Assembly (NCBI RefSeq): GCF_003418935.1
Contig: NZ_QVMT01000003.1
Span: forward strand, 496,001 to 560,000
Length of the DNA stretch: 64,000 bases
Direction of reading: 5' to 3'
From: Emticicia sp. C21
GTDB lineage: Bacteria; Bacteroidota; Bacteroidia; Cytophagales; Spirosomataceae
Below the pieces are notes generated by a model that worked only from the letters and a program-made list of their open reading frames with translations, had not been told where the DNA came from and ran no database searches. This document shows positions 50,713-59,410 of the stretch, piece by piece. The translations under genes and the position numbers were made by a program. How positions within the stretch are numbered: position 1 is the first letter of the stretch; every line of letters starts with the position of its first letter.

Positions 50713-51447
50713 CTAATGATTATTAAATAAGAACGAGTCAATTTCCTGGCTGACAGATAACGGCTTAGTGGGTGCTGATGTGCCCGGCTGAGTGTTGGCG
50801 TGCAGGGTTTTAAACTGACTGATTTTGTCTTCGAGGTTTTGTGTGGTAAACAGCAAATCCTGCTCCGACATATTTTTTCTGAGGTTATATCTGAGTGCCG
50901 AGAGGTCCGCTATTATTTCGTTGTATAATAGCTGGGGGTTCTCCTGGTAGGCAGTTTTTACGGCGAGGGTCGGGGTCTCGGGATTGGCTCCCCAAAGCAC
51001 CACCGAGCCCTCTAATAGTTTTACTTCGGAGATTTCGCGGTGGGTGTCGAAATCGTGGAATTTGATGGGGATGATGCCCACGCTGTGCTGGTTGAAATAG
51101 CCTCTTTTGTATTTTGAATAGTTGAGCATCTCGATGGGGTCGGACTCGTTGAAACGGGTGATGCCTATGAGTTGAGAGCCTTCTACGTATAAATCCTGTA
51201 GCTTGCCGACGATGCTGTCGGTGCGCCAGATGTGGTCTTTGAGGTGGTATATTTTTGAGCTGCGGCTTTTGGGGCCGTTCTCGGCGATGGTTTTGGTATA
51301 GGCACCACTCAGGATGACTTCGTTGTCGAAATCAATCATATCAAGGGTACTGAAAACCACCTTGACGGTCTTGTCGGCCTCTCCGAAATCGACGGTTGCG
51401 CTGATGGCTTTGGTGTACATTTTAGTCGGCAGCTGTTGTGGGTGCAT
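50713..51447 (-). CDS. HK97-type prohead protease (S78-like)
   Basis: This 244-residue protein has the core VDFGEADKTVKVVFSTLDMIDFDNEVI, then SSKIYHLKDHIWRTDSIVGK with His68/His72 and YFNQHSVGIIP with Ser122. This is the His/Ser arrangement of the HK97 gp4 family. It cleaves the scaffold domain of the capsid protein during maturation. The start may be ATG 51447 or the ATG at residue 10 (51420). Upstream, where portal and terminase should be, there is a gene on the opposite strand, so the late operon is cut here. Confidence 0.88.
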   Translation of the reverse strand: MHPQQLPTKMYTKAISATVDFGEADKTVKVVFSTLDMIDFDNEVILSGAYTKTIAENGPKSRSSKIYHLKDHIWRTDSIVGKLQDLYVEGSQLIGITRFNESDPIEMLNYSKYKRGYFNQHSVGIIPIKFHDFDTHREISEVKLLEGSVVLWGANPETPTLAVKTAYQENPQLLYNEIIADLSALRYNLRKNMSEQDLLFTTQNLEDKISQFKTLHANTQPGTSAPTKPLSVSQEIDSFLFNNH

Positions 51448-51546
51448 GTGGTAAAGTATGATATTTTAACTTTGCGACAGCTAAATTATGGCAATAAAAA
51501 GTAAGAAACTAACTTGCAGCACCAATCCACACATAACAACACAATA

Positions 51547-51744
51547 ATGCACTTTATGACACTTTCAGAAAATTCGGTAGTAAGAGTAAAAGACGTACAG
51601 GAGCTATTTCAATGCTCGGAGCGCACGGCCAAGATTAAAATGCGGATGGTACGGGAGGCTTTAGGGAAGCCTGTTAATAAGGATGGCAAGAAGGGTGGCG
51701 GAGCTATTACCTTGCGGCAGGTGAAGGGGGTTTTTGGGTTGTGA
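51547..51744 (+). CDS. Small helix-turn-helix protein, excisionase-like shape
   Basis: This 65-residue product starts at ATG 51547 (MHFMTLSENSVVRVKDVQELF); an alternative ATG lies at 51556. Residues 15-45 (VKDVQELFQCSERTAKIKMRMVREALGKP) have a winged-helix or MerR-like HTH pattern followed by a Lys/Gly tail. It diverges from the prohead protease gene at the right edge of the prophage. It may be a phage or transposon regulator, but no family is certain. Confidence 0.55.
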   Translation: MHFMTLSENSVVRVKDVQELFQCSERTAKIKMRMVREALGKPVNKDGKKGGGAITLRQVKGVFGL

Positions 51745-51839
51745 GGGGGGATAAAAATAAGATTTTGAATTGTGCCGGAAAATAAATATATTTGAATTGT
51801 AGTACGTATAAAGGTATCGGTTTTAAGGATAATAGATTT

Positions 51840-53756
51840 ATGAATACTTCCTCAAATAAAATATGTGTTTTCTGTGATTCAGAGCTGACTAATAATAATC
51901 GAAGTAAGGAACATGTGATACCTAAATGGCTTCTTAATTTTTTAAATATTGGAAAAACTCCTGTACAGCCCTCCCATATAACATTTGAAGGACGGCTAAA
52001 ATCGCAACGTTCACACACTTTGCAAGCATTATTAGCTGGAAGTGTTTGTAGTGACTGTAATAATAATTGGATGAGCCGTTTGGAAAATGAGGCAATGCCA
52101 ATTTTAAAACCTCTTATTAGAGGAGAAAAAGGAGTAGTAGAATTAAATGAAAAAGAAAGAATGATAGTAAGTAGGTGGACTGCAAAAACTGCCTACGCTT
52201 TACATTGTTCATCTGACTTTGTAAAAATTGTTCCTAATGAGCATTACAAGTATATTAAAGATAATCTTAATACTCTTCCTGATAACGTTTGGGTATTTGG
52301 ACAACAACATCATGGGAAAAGACCTTTTAATTGGCAGCAATCATCTCTTATAGATACAGTAGAGGAAGATGGAAAATCTTCAAGCAATAAGGAGAAACTA
52401 ATAAAAACGTATAAAATTTCTTTTCAATTTGGTAAATTAATGCTTATGATAGCCTTTATGCCACATGAGAATATTAAAATGGCAATATGGGCAGGTATCC
52501 ATATTCCATTAATTTTTAAATCAGTTAATTGTTATTGGTATCATAAACAAGAATTTCCTTGGTACAATAGTGAAAAAGCATTTTTAGAATTTGATTTAGG
52601 TTTACACGTATTAAAAAATAATAATTTAAAGCCTCTTCATTTAAGTAGCAAGCAAATCATTGACGCTGAATTATTTAATGAAAATCAAGGTCTAATAATG
52701 AAACTACCTTCAGGAACAATTATTGACGAAGATGGAAAAATATTGTTTTATTCTATTAAGGAGTTTTACGACAGAATTATCATAGGCGATGATTGCTTTA
52801 TTTGCGGAGCATCAAAAGTTTCTAAAAAATTTAATGCAGAACATATTCTCCCTAATTGGTTATTAACAAAATATAACTTGCACAACAAATCTATAACATT
52901 GCCAAACGGTATTGCAGTTAAATATGGACATTATACAGTTCCTTGCTGTAAAGAATGTAATAGTAATTTAGGCAAACACATTGAGAAGCCGATTAGCGAA
53001 CTATTAAAATTATCCTATAATGAATTTGGAGATGCCCTATCTTCTGATTTCAAAAATTTACAGTTACTCTACAAATGGCTAACGCTAGTTTTCTTTAAAA
53101 TTCATCTAAAGGATAGCGAACTTTTCTGGAATTTAGATAAGCGAAAGGGAGGAGAGAAAATTAGTGAAATGTATGAATGGGAGACAATGCATCATATTCA
53201 TTGTATGGTCAGAGGGGAGTATACTAATGCCAAAATTGATTATAAAACACTTGGTTCTATTTTTATTTTACCTGCTTTACAACATGAATTAATTGATTCA
53301 TTTGATGTAGTTACTGATAGCAAAGGTAAAACAATTATGATTCGACTTAATGAACTTTGTATTGTTTGTGTTTTAAATGATTCATGTGCAGTGTATAATC
53401 TTTTTCAAAATATATTCCAAGAAATAAAAGGTGCATTAACTCCTTTTCAGTTAAAAGAAGTCTTTGCTCATATGGTATACATTAATACTCATATTAAGGA
53501 TAGACCAATTTTTTACTCGAATTTTTCGGAAAATAGGGAGCATCATATAAATGTTAAAATTCCTGATAATTTACAGCTAATTCCTGATAATGAGGAGGTA
53601 CTTACACTTGGAGAAATTTTACACTTTTATATTAAAGACATGATTGGTCAAATTGAAAATAGAGAAGAAGTATTAGCCCAAATAAAAGAGGGTAAGCGTA
53701 GTTATTTGTTTGATTCTAATGGAGATTTTTTGAATTTGGGTAAAGAACTCTATTAG
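51840..53756 (+). CDS. Tandem dual-HNH-like zinc-motif protein, possible defence nuclease
   Basis: I start at ATG 51840 (638 residues); an upstream TTG would add 16. The N-terminal half has Cys9-x2-Cys12, Glu24-His25 in KEHVIPKWLL, and Cys70-x2-Cys73 in VCSDCNNNW. The second half repeats it at Cys319-x2-Cys322, Glu334-His335 in AEHILPNWLL, and Cys370-x2-Cys373 in CKECNSNL. This is the HNH/treble-clef pattern (EH...C..CN) of phage and defence endonucleases, present twice. The gene is much more AT-rich than its neighbours, has no signal peptide, and stands alone at the prophage edge. A DNA-cutting role is inferred; catalytic residues are incomplete by strict HNH rules. Confidence 0.65.
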   Translation: MNTSSNKICVFCDSELTNNNRSKEHVIPKWLLNFLNIGKTPVQPSHITFEGRLKSQRSHTLQALLAGSVCSDCNNNWMSRLENEAMPILKPLIRGEKGVVELNEKERMIVSRWTAKTAYALHCSSDFVKIVPNEHYKYIKDNLNTLPDNVWVFGQQHHGKRPFNWQQSSLIDTVEEDGKSSSNKEKLIKTYKISFQFGKLMLMIAFMPHENIKMAIWAGIHIPLIFKSVNCYWYHKQEFPWYNSEKAFLEFDLGLHVLKNNNLKPLHLSSKQIIDAELFNENQGLIMKLPSGTIIDEDGKILFYSIKEFYDRIIIGDDCFICGASKVSKKFNAEHILPNWLLTKYNLHNKSITLPNGIAVKYGHYTVPCCKECNSNLGKHIEKPISELLKLSYNEFGDALSSDFKNLQLLYKWLTLVFFKIHLKDSELFWNLDKRKGGEKISEMYEWETMHHIHCMVRGEYTNAKIDYKTLGSIFILPALQHELIDSFDVVTDSKGKTIMIRLNELCIVCVLNDSCAVYNLFQNIFQEIKGALTPFQLKEVFAHMVYINTHIKDRPIFYSNFSENREHHINVKIPDNLQLIPDNEEVLTLGEILHFYIKDMIGQIENREEVLAQIKEGKRSYLFDSNGDFLNLGKELY

Positions 53757-53782
53757 ATTTTATTTAACTACCTATATCTCTG

Positions 53783-53965
53783 CATATTGAAACAGGTGTC
53801 AAGAAACCTACCTTTCGCCTAACAGCCAAAATCACCAAAGCTTTGAAAGTGGATTGGAAAGAACTGGCTTTTTCGCCTATTACCAAGAAAATTGAATCTT
53901 TGGATATTTCGGAGCAGGAAAAACAGAAGCTGAATACGGTTCTGTGTAGTATGTATTGGTGGGGC
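53783..53965 (+). pseudogene. Decayed XRE-regulator 3' fragment, copy 1
   Basis: The frame reads ETGVKKPTFRLTAKITKALKVDWKELAFSP...DISEQEKQKLNTVL, which looks like the C-terminal half of an XRE HTH regulator (IAKALxVDWKELA). The HTH N-terminus is missing and the 3' end is altered. Two further damaged copies lie at about 54610 and 58945. A terminator follows. Confidence 0.6.
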
Positions 53966-54001
53966 GCTTTTTACTATATCTTTAGCTTACTTCTATGCTC
54001 C

Positions 54002-54029
54002 AAAGCAGGCGTAAATGGCTGCTTTTTTT
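54002..54029 (+). terminator. Rho-independent terminator after XRE fragment 1
   Basis: AAAGCAG pairs with CTGCTTT across GCGTAAATGG and is followed by a T-run. Similar hairpins follow the other XRE fragments. It converges with the 3' end of the Imm30-like gene. Confidence 0.75.
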
Positions 54030-54035
54030 GTTTTA

Positions 54036-54530
54036 TCAGCTATTAGCTAGTAATATTTCTTTATATTTCTTCACATTTGCTGCATCATGGCTTTCTGTGC
54101 CATCATCATATCTTTCATTAAGTATTATATCAAAGACTGAAAGGATTTTTTCTTTTGTGTCAGGATATCTTCTGGCAATTTTAACGAATAGTAAACCCTC
54201 TGGTTCATTGTAAGTCCACTGGGTAAAAAGGGTTCTGGCCCAACCGATGGCATGGGGGAAAAGTATTGAGAGATTTGATAGGAAAACTTCAAAAAAGGTT
54301 TCTTTGTCAGTCTTTTTATATATGTCTGCAAACGAATGCCTGAAACTATAAATAGCTGATTGATCTTCAGATTCATCATCAAATGCGAGCAGAATTAAAT
54401 CAAGATGCTCAATCCCAAAATCATTGGATGCTACGAGCAATGTATTGGATAATTCATAATCAGATTCTTTTTTATACTTTCTGATTTCGCTCAAATGGGT
54501 TTTGAAAAAGTTTATTTCTTCGGGGTTCAT
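54036..54530 (-). CDS. Imm30-like immunity protein
   Basis: This 164-residue soluble protein has LLAFDDESEDQSAIYSFRHSFADI followed by FFEVFLSNLSILFPHAIGWARTLFTQWTYNEPEGL. This resembles the Imm30 family (FDD...M..L.H.iE... , W...L..R..N) of polymorphic-toxin immunity proteins. Imm proteins bind and block the toxin of the same or a rival strain. No toxin gene is adjacent, so it may be an orphan immunity gene against incoming toxins. It sits inside the repeat-rich strip between decayed XRE copies. The family call is from pattern memory. Confidence 0.5.
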   Translation of the reverse strand: MNPEEINFFKTHLSEIRKYKKESDYELSNTLLVASNDFGIEHLDLILLAFDDESEDQSAIYSFRHSFADIYKKTDKETFFEVFLSNLSILFPHAIGWARTLFTQWTYNEPEGLLFVKIARRYPDTKEKILSVFDIILNERYDDGTESHDAANVKKYKEILLANS

Positions 54531-54609
54531 AGTAATTGCATTTTCTTTAATAGTTGTTTTGGAATAATTGTAAATATTCTTTAAACAAACAACAAAAACA
54601 AACTTTTTA

Positions 54610-54808
54610 TCAATATCGGCGTTGAGAAACCAACCTTTCGCCTCACCGTCAAAATCGCCAAAGCATTGAAAGTAGACTGGAAAGAATTGGCTATTTCGCC
54701 TAGACTGGGCGTCCCCTTACCAAGAAAATTGAATCTTTGGATATTTCTGAGCGGGAAAAGAAGCAATTGAATGCGGTTTTGGGTAGTATTGGTGGGGCTA
54801 TTTCGTAA
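54610..54808 (+). pseudogene. Decayed XRE-regulator 3' fragment, copy 2
   Basis: The frame starts INIGVEKPTFRLTVKIAKALKVDWKELAISP, then is broken by a 14-bp GC-rich insertion (GACTGGGCGTCCCC) that copy 1 lacks. It resumes as TKKIESLDISEREKKQLNAVLGSIGG in another frame and ends at TAA 54806. The N-terminal HTH is missing. Confidence 0.6.
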
Positions 54809-54823
54809 TATATAGACCCTTGC

Positions 54824-54874
54824 GACAGAGTCCCCTTGCCTGGTATAGGCACACGCACACGGGAGACTCTGCCG
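54824..54874. repeat. GACAGAGTCCCC...GGGAGACTCTGCC hairpin element, copy 1
   Basis: An imperfect 15-bp hairpin flanks a 20-bp loop. A homologous element (same arms, same loop parts GCACA and TAG) occurs at 59162-59215. Confidence 0.7.
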
Positions 54875-54931
54875 GGATATTAAGCATTAGTAGCGCTCTT
54901 TCTTAAACATATCTTAGCATGGTATACTCTA

Positions 54932-54955
54932 AAGCTGGCGTGAATGCCTGCTTTT
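54932..54955 (+). terminator. Terminator-like hairpin in the repeat strip
   Basis: AAGCTGGC and GCCTGCTTTT pair apart from one mismatch, with loop GTGAAT. It belongs to the same family as the terminators at 54002 and 59096. Confidence 0.6.
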
Positions 54956-55008
54956 AAATCCCTCACTCAAACCTCTCAAAGTCTGTTTTTAGAAAAATAG
55001 TCGTCCTG

Positions 55009-55480
55009 ACAGTATGATTCTAAGAACTTCATTTGTCTGAAAGAAAGCTTTTAGGTAAATTTGTTAAGGGCTTGATTATCAGTTTGTTGTTTGAATTTGG
55101 GTGGTTTTAAAGGTGACTGTTATGGTGGTAACCTTTTTATTACTAATATATTATCATCTTTAAAAATTAGTTTAATGTATTAATTATCGGTCTGTTATTT
55201 GAAATTTAGGGGTATTAAAGCTTGAATTTATGGACAGAATCTTCTTTTTTGCTTTCGAATTAACTTATTTTGTCTTTAAAAATATATCTAATATATTGAT
55301 TATCAGTGCATTAGTTGAAATATTTATGGCTTAAAAAATTGTTATATGGACGAAACCTTTTTTTGAATTTAAATAGTACATTTTAAATTTTAGAAGTTTT
55401 TGTAATGAATTGATTATCAGTTTGTTGTTTGAAATATTGGAGACCTTAAAAGGTGGCGGTTTTGGACAGCGCCTTTTTGA
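55009..55480 (+). repeat. Four tandem degenerate repeats of about 112 bp
   Basis: Units contain GATTATCAG-like starts at about 55074, 55183, 55298 and 55412 and end in a hairpin-like AAAGGTG...AACCTTTTT. Period is about 109-115 bp. One further copy lies at 59278-59405. The rest of the 54531-55586 gap is AT-rich with no convincing gene. Confidence 0.75.
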
Positions 55481-55586
55481 TGTGGGCGGAGGATTTAGTT
55501 GATTGCTTCTTGTTGTGAATGTGGCTTAGGTGGCTGCTTTTTTACCCTGAAACAGCTATAGACGAGCCTGTTTAAGTACCTGACTT

Positions 55587-57125
55587 TCACTTATCAAACC
55601 TCAATACAAAAGCATCTTCAAGCCCCTGAGAGGTTTTATTGATTCTGCCGAATGTTACTGTGCCTGAATAACCACCCGTTGCATAGCCGTTACCATTGCT
55701 GTCTATGGCTACGGCGCGTCCGTCGTCGTTGCCACTACTTCCCATTGCCTGTACCCAGAAAATACGCCCGTTGTTACTATATTTGGCCACAAAAATGTCA
55801 ATACCGCCTTCAGCGCTTTTAAGTATTGAGCCAAAAGTGGATGTATTTCTAAAAGAACCTGCTATATATACATTGCCGCTACCATCTATAGTAACGTCGT
55901 TTCCTACGTCAGAAGATTCTCCACCTGCCGACTGTACCCATGCTACCTCGCCATTGGTGTTATACTTCGCTACGAAAGCATCATTACTCCCCTGGCTAGT
56001 TTTTGAAAAGAGCCAAAAAGAGGCTGAACCTGTATATAAACCTGTTACATATGCATTGCCACTGGCATCTACTGTTATTCCTTGTCCCTGGTCAAAAGCT
56101 GATCCACCTGCAGATTGTACCCAAACCAAAGCGCCATTGGTATTATATCTGGCAACAAAAATATCACCTCCTCCTGCAGAAGTTTTTGTGGTTGTCTCAA
56201 AAGTAGCTGAAACTATATAGTAGCCTGTAACAGATACAGTGCCTGCGGCATCTGCCGCTATACTGTAGCCGATGTCTTCGTATGCTCCACCTGCTGATAC
56301 CACCCAATAAAAGCTACCATTGCTGGCATATTTAGCCACAAAGATATCAGCCTCTCCTGCTGCGGTTGTGGCAAGTACGCCAAAGATGGCTGTCCCTCTG
56401 TAACGACCTGTTACGTATACATTGCTATTGGCATCTAATGCTATGCCAAAGCCGGTATCTTCCTCTGCGCCACCTGCCGACCGCACCCACTGAAAAACGC
56501 CATTGGTGTTATATTTGGCTATAAAAATGTCGCTATTAGAACCTCCTGAAGCCGTAATCGTTGTTGACTCAAACGTAGCCTGGCCGTTATAAGTACCTGT
56601 GATATAGACATTGCCACCTGCATCTACTGCTATACTTCTTGCATAATCTATACTAGTGCCACCTGCCGACCTGACCCATTGTACAACACCGCTTTTATTA
56701 TATTTGACTATAAAAATATCGTTACTCCCTACTGCTGTTTTGGTGATTGACCCAAAAGTGGCGGTTTGGTTATAAAAGCCTGTTATATAGATATTGCCTG
56801 AGTTATCAGTGGCGATGTCAGTCCCGTAATCCTGAGCGTTTCCTCCTGCCGAGGCAAATGCTGTGATGTTGGCGGCGTAATTGGAAGGGTCCTGATAACT
56901 ACAGAGCCATTTACCTGCGGTGTAGACGCGCATACACTGGAAGGTGACATCATAGGCCTGGTCGCCGTTTTGTGGAGAGGGCAAGGCCAGAATGGCATCG
57001 TAACTGATACGGGGAATGGTACTATTCTGAGCAGGAGTGATGCCTCCGGGGGTGATGGTTACGTTCTGGGCAACAATTGTGAGAGTAAAAAAAAGGGAGC
57101 AACAGAGAGATAGTATGTATTTCAT
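55587..57125 (-). CDS. Secreted SBBP-repeat (beta-propeller) protein
   Basis: This 512-residue protein has a signal peptide ending TIVAQ. It shares the N-terminal region of the paralogues (NVTITPGGITPAQNSTIPRISY, ALPSPQNGDQAYD, CSYQDPSNY) and is closest to the protein at 12.5-14.0 kb. SBBP repeats follow to the end (DNSGNIYITGFYNQTATFG, FIVKYNKSGVVQWVRSAGG). It is a fourth family member, located 34 kb from the others and beyond the prophage, so the family is spread, not only tandem. The function is unknown. Confidence 0.85.
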   Translation of the reverse strand: MKYILSLCCSLFFTLTIVAQNVTITPGGITPAQNSTIPRISYDAILALPSPQNGDQAYDVTFQCMRVYTAGKWLCSYQDPSNYAANITAFASAGGNAQDYGTDIATDNSGNIYITGFYNQTATFGSITKTAVGSNDIFIVKYNKSGVVQWVRSAGGTSIDYARSIAVDAGGNVYITGTYNGQATFESTTITASGGSNSDIFIAKYNTNGVFQWVRSAGGAEEDTGFGIALDANSNVYVTGRYRGTAIFGVLATTAAGEADIFVAKYASNGSFYWVVSAGGAYEDIGYSIAADAAGTVSVTGYYIVSATFETTTKTSAGGGDIFVARYNTNGALVWVQSAGGSAFDQGQGITVDASGNAYVTGLYTGSASFWLFSKTSQGSNDAFVAKYNTNGEVAWVQSAGGESSDVGNDVTIDGSGNVYIAGSFRNTSTFGSILKSAEGGIDIFVAKYSNNGRIFWVQAMGSSGNDDGRAVAIDSNGNGYATGGYSGTVTFGRINKTSQGLEDAFVLRFDK

Positions 57126-57529
57126 GGCTGATGATGGATTTCAATTGATGTAAGCAATCAAAGATAAATAAAGAACTTACTGGTAAGCAAACAAAACCTA
57201 AGTAATTTACTAGATGGTATTTAGGTGCAGATGGGTGTCCTTGTGGAAAATGGGAGAGGTAGCAGACAGGCTGTTTCAGGCTGTCTTGTTCTGAAATAAG
57301 CTTGACTAATATATTTCAGAATAAACCAGATAACTAATATCCGGCCTGAATGCCTGCTTTTTTTGTTTTGTTGTGGGCTTTACGCCATTTAATAAATAAT
57401 TTTTGATTTTTAGCTCTTCTCTGATTATTTTTATAGTTTTCATAAAGCTTTGGTTATCAGGCAATAGACATCTTTCAAGGTTCTTTTATTTACCCGTAAT
57501 TCAATGAGTCAAACCTCCAATATAATACC
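57126..57529. other. Intergenic region with a terminator-like hairpin
   Basis: This 404-bp gap holds the divergent promoters of the SBBP and fibre-like genes. At about 57340-57366 CCGGCCTGAATGCCTGC and a T-run resemble the terminator family of the repeat strip, but the stem is poor. Nothing else is apparent. Confidence 0.45.
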
Positions 57530-58876
57530 ATGAGAAAAATCTTTATTCTTTTACTTTTTGTTGTTAGCACAGCTCTGGGACAGTCAGTATCCATCTCTCC
57601 GACTGACCCTTCACATCTCATCATTAGTAAACCTGCCGGAACCGCACAATTAACTTTAAAAGGAGAAAGTGCAGGAGAATTTGTTGCCGCACACACAAAA
57701 ATCAATCTCGAAGGTTGGGTACCTTACGGCAACTCCACCAGTAATACCATAAACTTTGGTAATCAATATAACCTTATACACTCTATCATTACGGGTTCAG
57801 GTGCGTTTCCGGGCGATTTCGGAATTTACAGATCATCTGTTCCTTTGCTTTACCATAGTTTCAATACCGGACTTGAGTTAGTATCAACTACATTTAAGGA
57901 GGTGAAAGAGGATTTGGCGGTGTTTTATAATACGCAAGCATTAAGTGCAGGCCTCAATAGTAGTATTTATTTTAAAACCGGTAATTATCATACGGGCGGT
58001 ATTAAAACCACTGGTACAGGTAGTAATGCTGCACGCTTAGGTCTTTTTACTTCTGCCGGTACTTTTCCGACCAATTTAGTTGAAAGGCTTTCGATAACAA
58101 ATGCCGGGCTTGTAGGTATTGGTTTAACAAACCCGAATGACCTGCTGGATGTGAATGGTCGGGCCCGGATCCGTCATAACGGTGCCACCGCAGGTATCTG
58201 GATGAGTAATAGTACGAATAGCCTTACTATGGCTGATGGCGCATTTTATGGCAACAAAGGGGATACTGAAACAGGTATCTGGATTGGGAATGGCTGGCGT
58301 TTCTGGGTAAACAGTACAGGTAATGCAACTATAACAGGACTTGCCGGTACAGGCACCAGAAATGTATATGCTGATGCCAATGGGATGCTTACTACTACGG
58401 CTCCGGCTCCCAAAACCGATTATTATTCTGTTGCTCCGGCGTCATTCAAGCCTGTATATAATAATAGCGGTACTTTTACGGCAGATGATCTCTATTCCCA
58501 ATGTTTGATGTCAAATGGCTCTACTGACAAACTTGTAGCAGGTATTAATTTGCCTCATGGTGCTACAGTTACCCAGATAGAAGTGTATTATACGAATACA
58601 ATTGGCGCAAAAAGGTTTGATGTTTCTTTATATAAGTCGGCCTACAATGATATACTCACTTCTACAGTTGTTTCAGGGGAAACTGACCAGGCCGGAGTAA
58701 GCAGTAATGATATTAAAAGTAATGTCTTTGTTGTGCCGAATCCAAGTGTCGGAGCTGTTAATAATACTACACATACCTATAAATTGTGGATTAGTGTTGA
58801 AACCACAGCAGGGGCTGAAACGAGTTGGTCGAGCGGTATGGGAATTAAGGGGGTAAAGATAACTTATACTTTGTAG
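57530..58876 (+). CDS. Secreted protein with phage-tail-fibre-like modules
   Basis: This 448-residue protein has a signal peptide (MRKIFILLLFVVSTALGQ). A beta-rich body contains LVGIGLTNPNDLLDVNGRARIRHNG, the same GIGTxxPxxxLDVxG phrase that runs through the prophage's giant fibre. A C-terminal domain (about 300-448) has regular strands: YCLM/SNG, GATVTQIEVYYTNTIGAKRFDVSLYKSAYN, and WSSGMGIKGVKITYTL. It may be an exported surface fibre derived from phage parts. No S74 domain is seen here. The function is unknown. Confidence 0.65.
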   Translation: MRKIFILLLFVVSTALGQSVSISPTDPSHLIISKPAGTAQLTLKGESAGEFVAAHTKINLEGWVPYGNSTSNTINFGNQYNLIHSIITGSGAFPGDFGIYRSSVPLLYHSFNTGLELVSTTFKEVKEDLAVFYNTQALSAGLNSSIYFKTGNYHTGGIKTTGTGSNAARLGLFTSAGTFPTNLVERLSITNAGLVGIGLTNPNDLLDVNGRARIRHNGATAGIWMSNSTNSLTMADGAFYGNKGDTETGIWIGNGWRFWVNSTGNATITGLAGTGTRNVYADANGMLTTTAPAPKTDYYSVAPASFKPVYNNSGTFTADDLYSQCLMSNGSTDKLVAGINLPHGATVTQIEVYYTNTIGAKRFDVSLYKSAYNDILTSTVVSGETDQAGVSSNDIKSNVFVVPNPSVGAVNNTTHTYKLWISVETTAGAETSWSSGMGIKGVKITYTL

Positions 58877-58944
58877 TTGGATACTAATTGATAGAGCTTT
58901 TAGTCCTGCAACAGGTACTTATACATCTATTGCGGACGGCTTAA

Positions 58945-59067
58945 CAACTATCAAGAAACCCATCTTTCGCCTCACGGTCAAAATCGTTAAAGCAAGTATA
59001 CTGGAAAGAATTAGCTATTCAAAAGCTCAATGCGGTCTTAGGTAGTATTAGTGGTGCGTTTTCGTAG
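58945..59067 (+). pseudogene. Decayed XRE-regulator 3' fragment, copy 3
   Basis: The frame begins IKKPIFRLTVKIVKA, then a 5-bp loss and a larger internal loss remove most of the VDWKELA...EREK stretch. It ends LNAVLGSISGAFS before TAG. It is the most damaged of the three copies. Confidence 0.55.
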
Positions 59068-59095
59068 ATATATATTCGCATATCGATATGCTATG

Positions 59096-59121
59096 AAGCA
59101 GGCGTAAATGCCTGCTTTTTT
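59096..59121 (+). terminator. Rho-independent terminator after XRE fragment 3
   Basis: A perfect 8-bp stem AAGCAGGC/GCCTGCTT with a 6-nt loop (GTAAAT) is followed by six T. It is the best-preserved member of the terminator family found here. Confidence 0.8.
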
Positions 59122-59161
59122 GTTTTGTCTATTTAAATTATTCAAACTCATAGTTTAGGGC

Positions 59162-59215
59162 GCGGCAGAGTCCTCTTGCTTTACTAATAGCTTGTGCACA
59201 CAGGAGGCTCTACCG
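59162..59215. repeat. GGCAGAGTCCTC...GAGGCTCTACC hairpin element, copy 2
   Basis: This is homologous to 54824-54874 over its whole length, with the arms again imperfectly paired. Confidence 0.7.
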
Positions 59216-59277
59216 TGGCTGTAAAAATGATTTATCTAAACCTATTTGTATTCTGATTTCAGGCGAATGATTAGCCT

Positions 59278-59405
59278 ACAGTATGATTTAAAGAACTTGG
59301 ATTGTGTGGGAGAGATTTTATGATTAAATTTGTTAAGGTGTTGATTATCAGTTTATTAATAGAAATGGTGATGGTCTAAAAGGTGACCGTTATGGTGGGA
59401 ACCTT
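59278..59405 (+). repeat. Single copy of the ~112-bp repeat
   Basis: It matches the first unit at 55009 from ACAGTATGATT through TTGTTAAGG, TTGATTATCAG and AAAAGGTGACCGTTATGG to AACCTTTTTGA. An inverted-repeat element follows directly. Confidence 0.75.
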
Positions 59406-59410
59406 TTTGA

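Noticed and set aside
51792-51839. TTG start 16 codons upstream for the dual-HNH gene
   Set aside because: The added residues are not conserved-looking and ATG at 51840 directly precedes the zinc-motif domain.
53843-54046. 67-codon frame as a separate small gene
   Set aside because: It is the 3' end of the decayed XRE fragment read through its terminator, not an independent gene.
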